Below the pieces are notes generated by a model. That model worked only from the letters and a program-made list of their open reading frames with translations, was not told where the DNA came from and searched no databases. A stretch of 64,000 nt of DNA. It comes from Algibacter miyuki (GTDB lineage: Bacteria; Bacteroidota; Bacteroidia; Flavobacteriales; Flavobacteriaceae). Below, in pieces: positions 63,792-64,000 of the stretch; position 1 is the stretch's first letter; the number at the start of each line of letters is the position of its first letter. The position numbers were made by a program, and so were the translations under genes. The stretch lies in assembly GCF_042427745.1 (NCBI RefSeq), contig NZ_JBHMFA010000004.1. One strand, written 5' to 3'.

Positions 63792-64000
63792 TTAATTGTT
63801 AAAGACGATATAGGCGTTTAAGCTGGTCGCTATCGTTATCCATATTAAATATGGCGCTATAAATAATGTGTAATACTTTAAAGTTTTAATGTAGTTGAAT
63901 GTGAAATAACCTATGAGTAACCATAAGGCTGTAATATTTATTAAGCCTAAAATGGCCAAGTGTTGGTTGAAAAACAAGAAATTCCATAATACATTTAAAA
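63792..64000 (-). CDS. tspO: TspO/MBR family protein, C-terminal part (cut by window end)
   Basis: Only the last about 69 codons are in the window; the frame runs open to 64000. It reads LNVLWNFLFFNQHLAILG, WLLIGYFTFNYIKTLKYYT and APYLIWITIATSLNAYIVF, matching helices 4-5 of TspO (WxxLFF, PYLxWxxxATxLN). TspO proteins bind porphyrins and, in bacteria, modulate tetrapyrrole or light and oxygen responses. It is the first visible gene of the photolyase operon, so the promoter lies outside. Confidence 0.88.
   Translation of the reverse strand, partial: LNVLWNFLFFNQHLAILGLINITALWLLIGYFTFNYIKTLKYYTLFIAPYLIWITIATSLNAYIVFNN

Overview
This window reads as chromosomal DNA of an AT-rich marine-type Flavobacteriaceae bacterium (Bacteroidota). 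The basis is the 16S sequence, Bacteroidota-type promoters (TAnnTTTG about 7 bases upstream of inferred starts, no obvious Shine-Dalgarno sites), family markers (GLPGLI, DUF4270, DUF4907, DUF5686, 2TM domain) and many lipoproteins and outer-membrane barrels. The genus cannot be fixed by reading alone. Almost everything is core genome: I see no phage, plasmid, insertion sequence or CRISPR array.

Layout. 1-5741 is a complete rRNA operon (promoter, boxA-like leader, 16S, tRNA-Ile, tRNA-Ala, 23S, 5S, terminator). Two ambiguous bases (2130, 2439) each lie between duplicated blocks and look like assembly joins. 6368-9800 is transketolase, a small transaldolase and a Nudix-type regulator with a dead Nudix box. 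10344-14419 holds a repetitive lipoprotein, Kdo transferase, a sugar aminotransferase and UDP-galactose epimerase. 14508-18618 holds lspA, fabD, a flavoprotein and a membrane-anchored 2TM-DHFR fusion. 18914-22488 holds a lone CBM48 protein, thyA, a nucleoside transporter and a DUF151 nuclease. 22600-25692 holds etfA/etfB behind a 20-bp palindrome, then pdhB. 25828-31014 encodes envelope proteins. 31255-34469 encodes a Kelch lipoprotein, a DUF4907 protein and a LytS/LytTR two-component pair. 34541-41217 holds an M1 peptidase, soluble and membrane pyrophosphatases and an App1-type phosphatase. 41346-46547 holds a deoxynucleoside kinase, an unknown secreted protein, a GLPGLI protein and a large outer-membrane barrel. 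46608-52070 holds tRNA-Tyr, a PBP4-type peptidase, an FKBP lipoprotein, era and der. 52527-58693 holds two TPM proteins, LemA, a MerR regulator, an M23 peptidase and alaS.

The most system-like region is 58745-64000. On the minus strand, seven tightly spaced or overlapping genes run tspO (cut by the window edge), a TetR regulator, an ABC1/AarF kinase, a flavin reductase, an SDR lacking its catalytic tyrosine, an SRPBCC protein and a photolyase. This looks like one light or photo-oxidative stress operon. Other points worth a second look are a structured intergenic repeat present in two divergent copies (5900-6060 minus, 52104-52206 plus), the 2TM-DHFR fusion, the etfB operator and the unusual C-terminal tail of the membrane pyrophosphatase.
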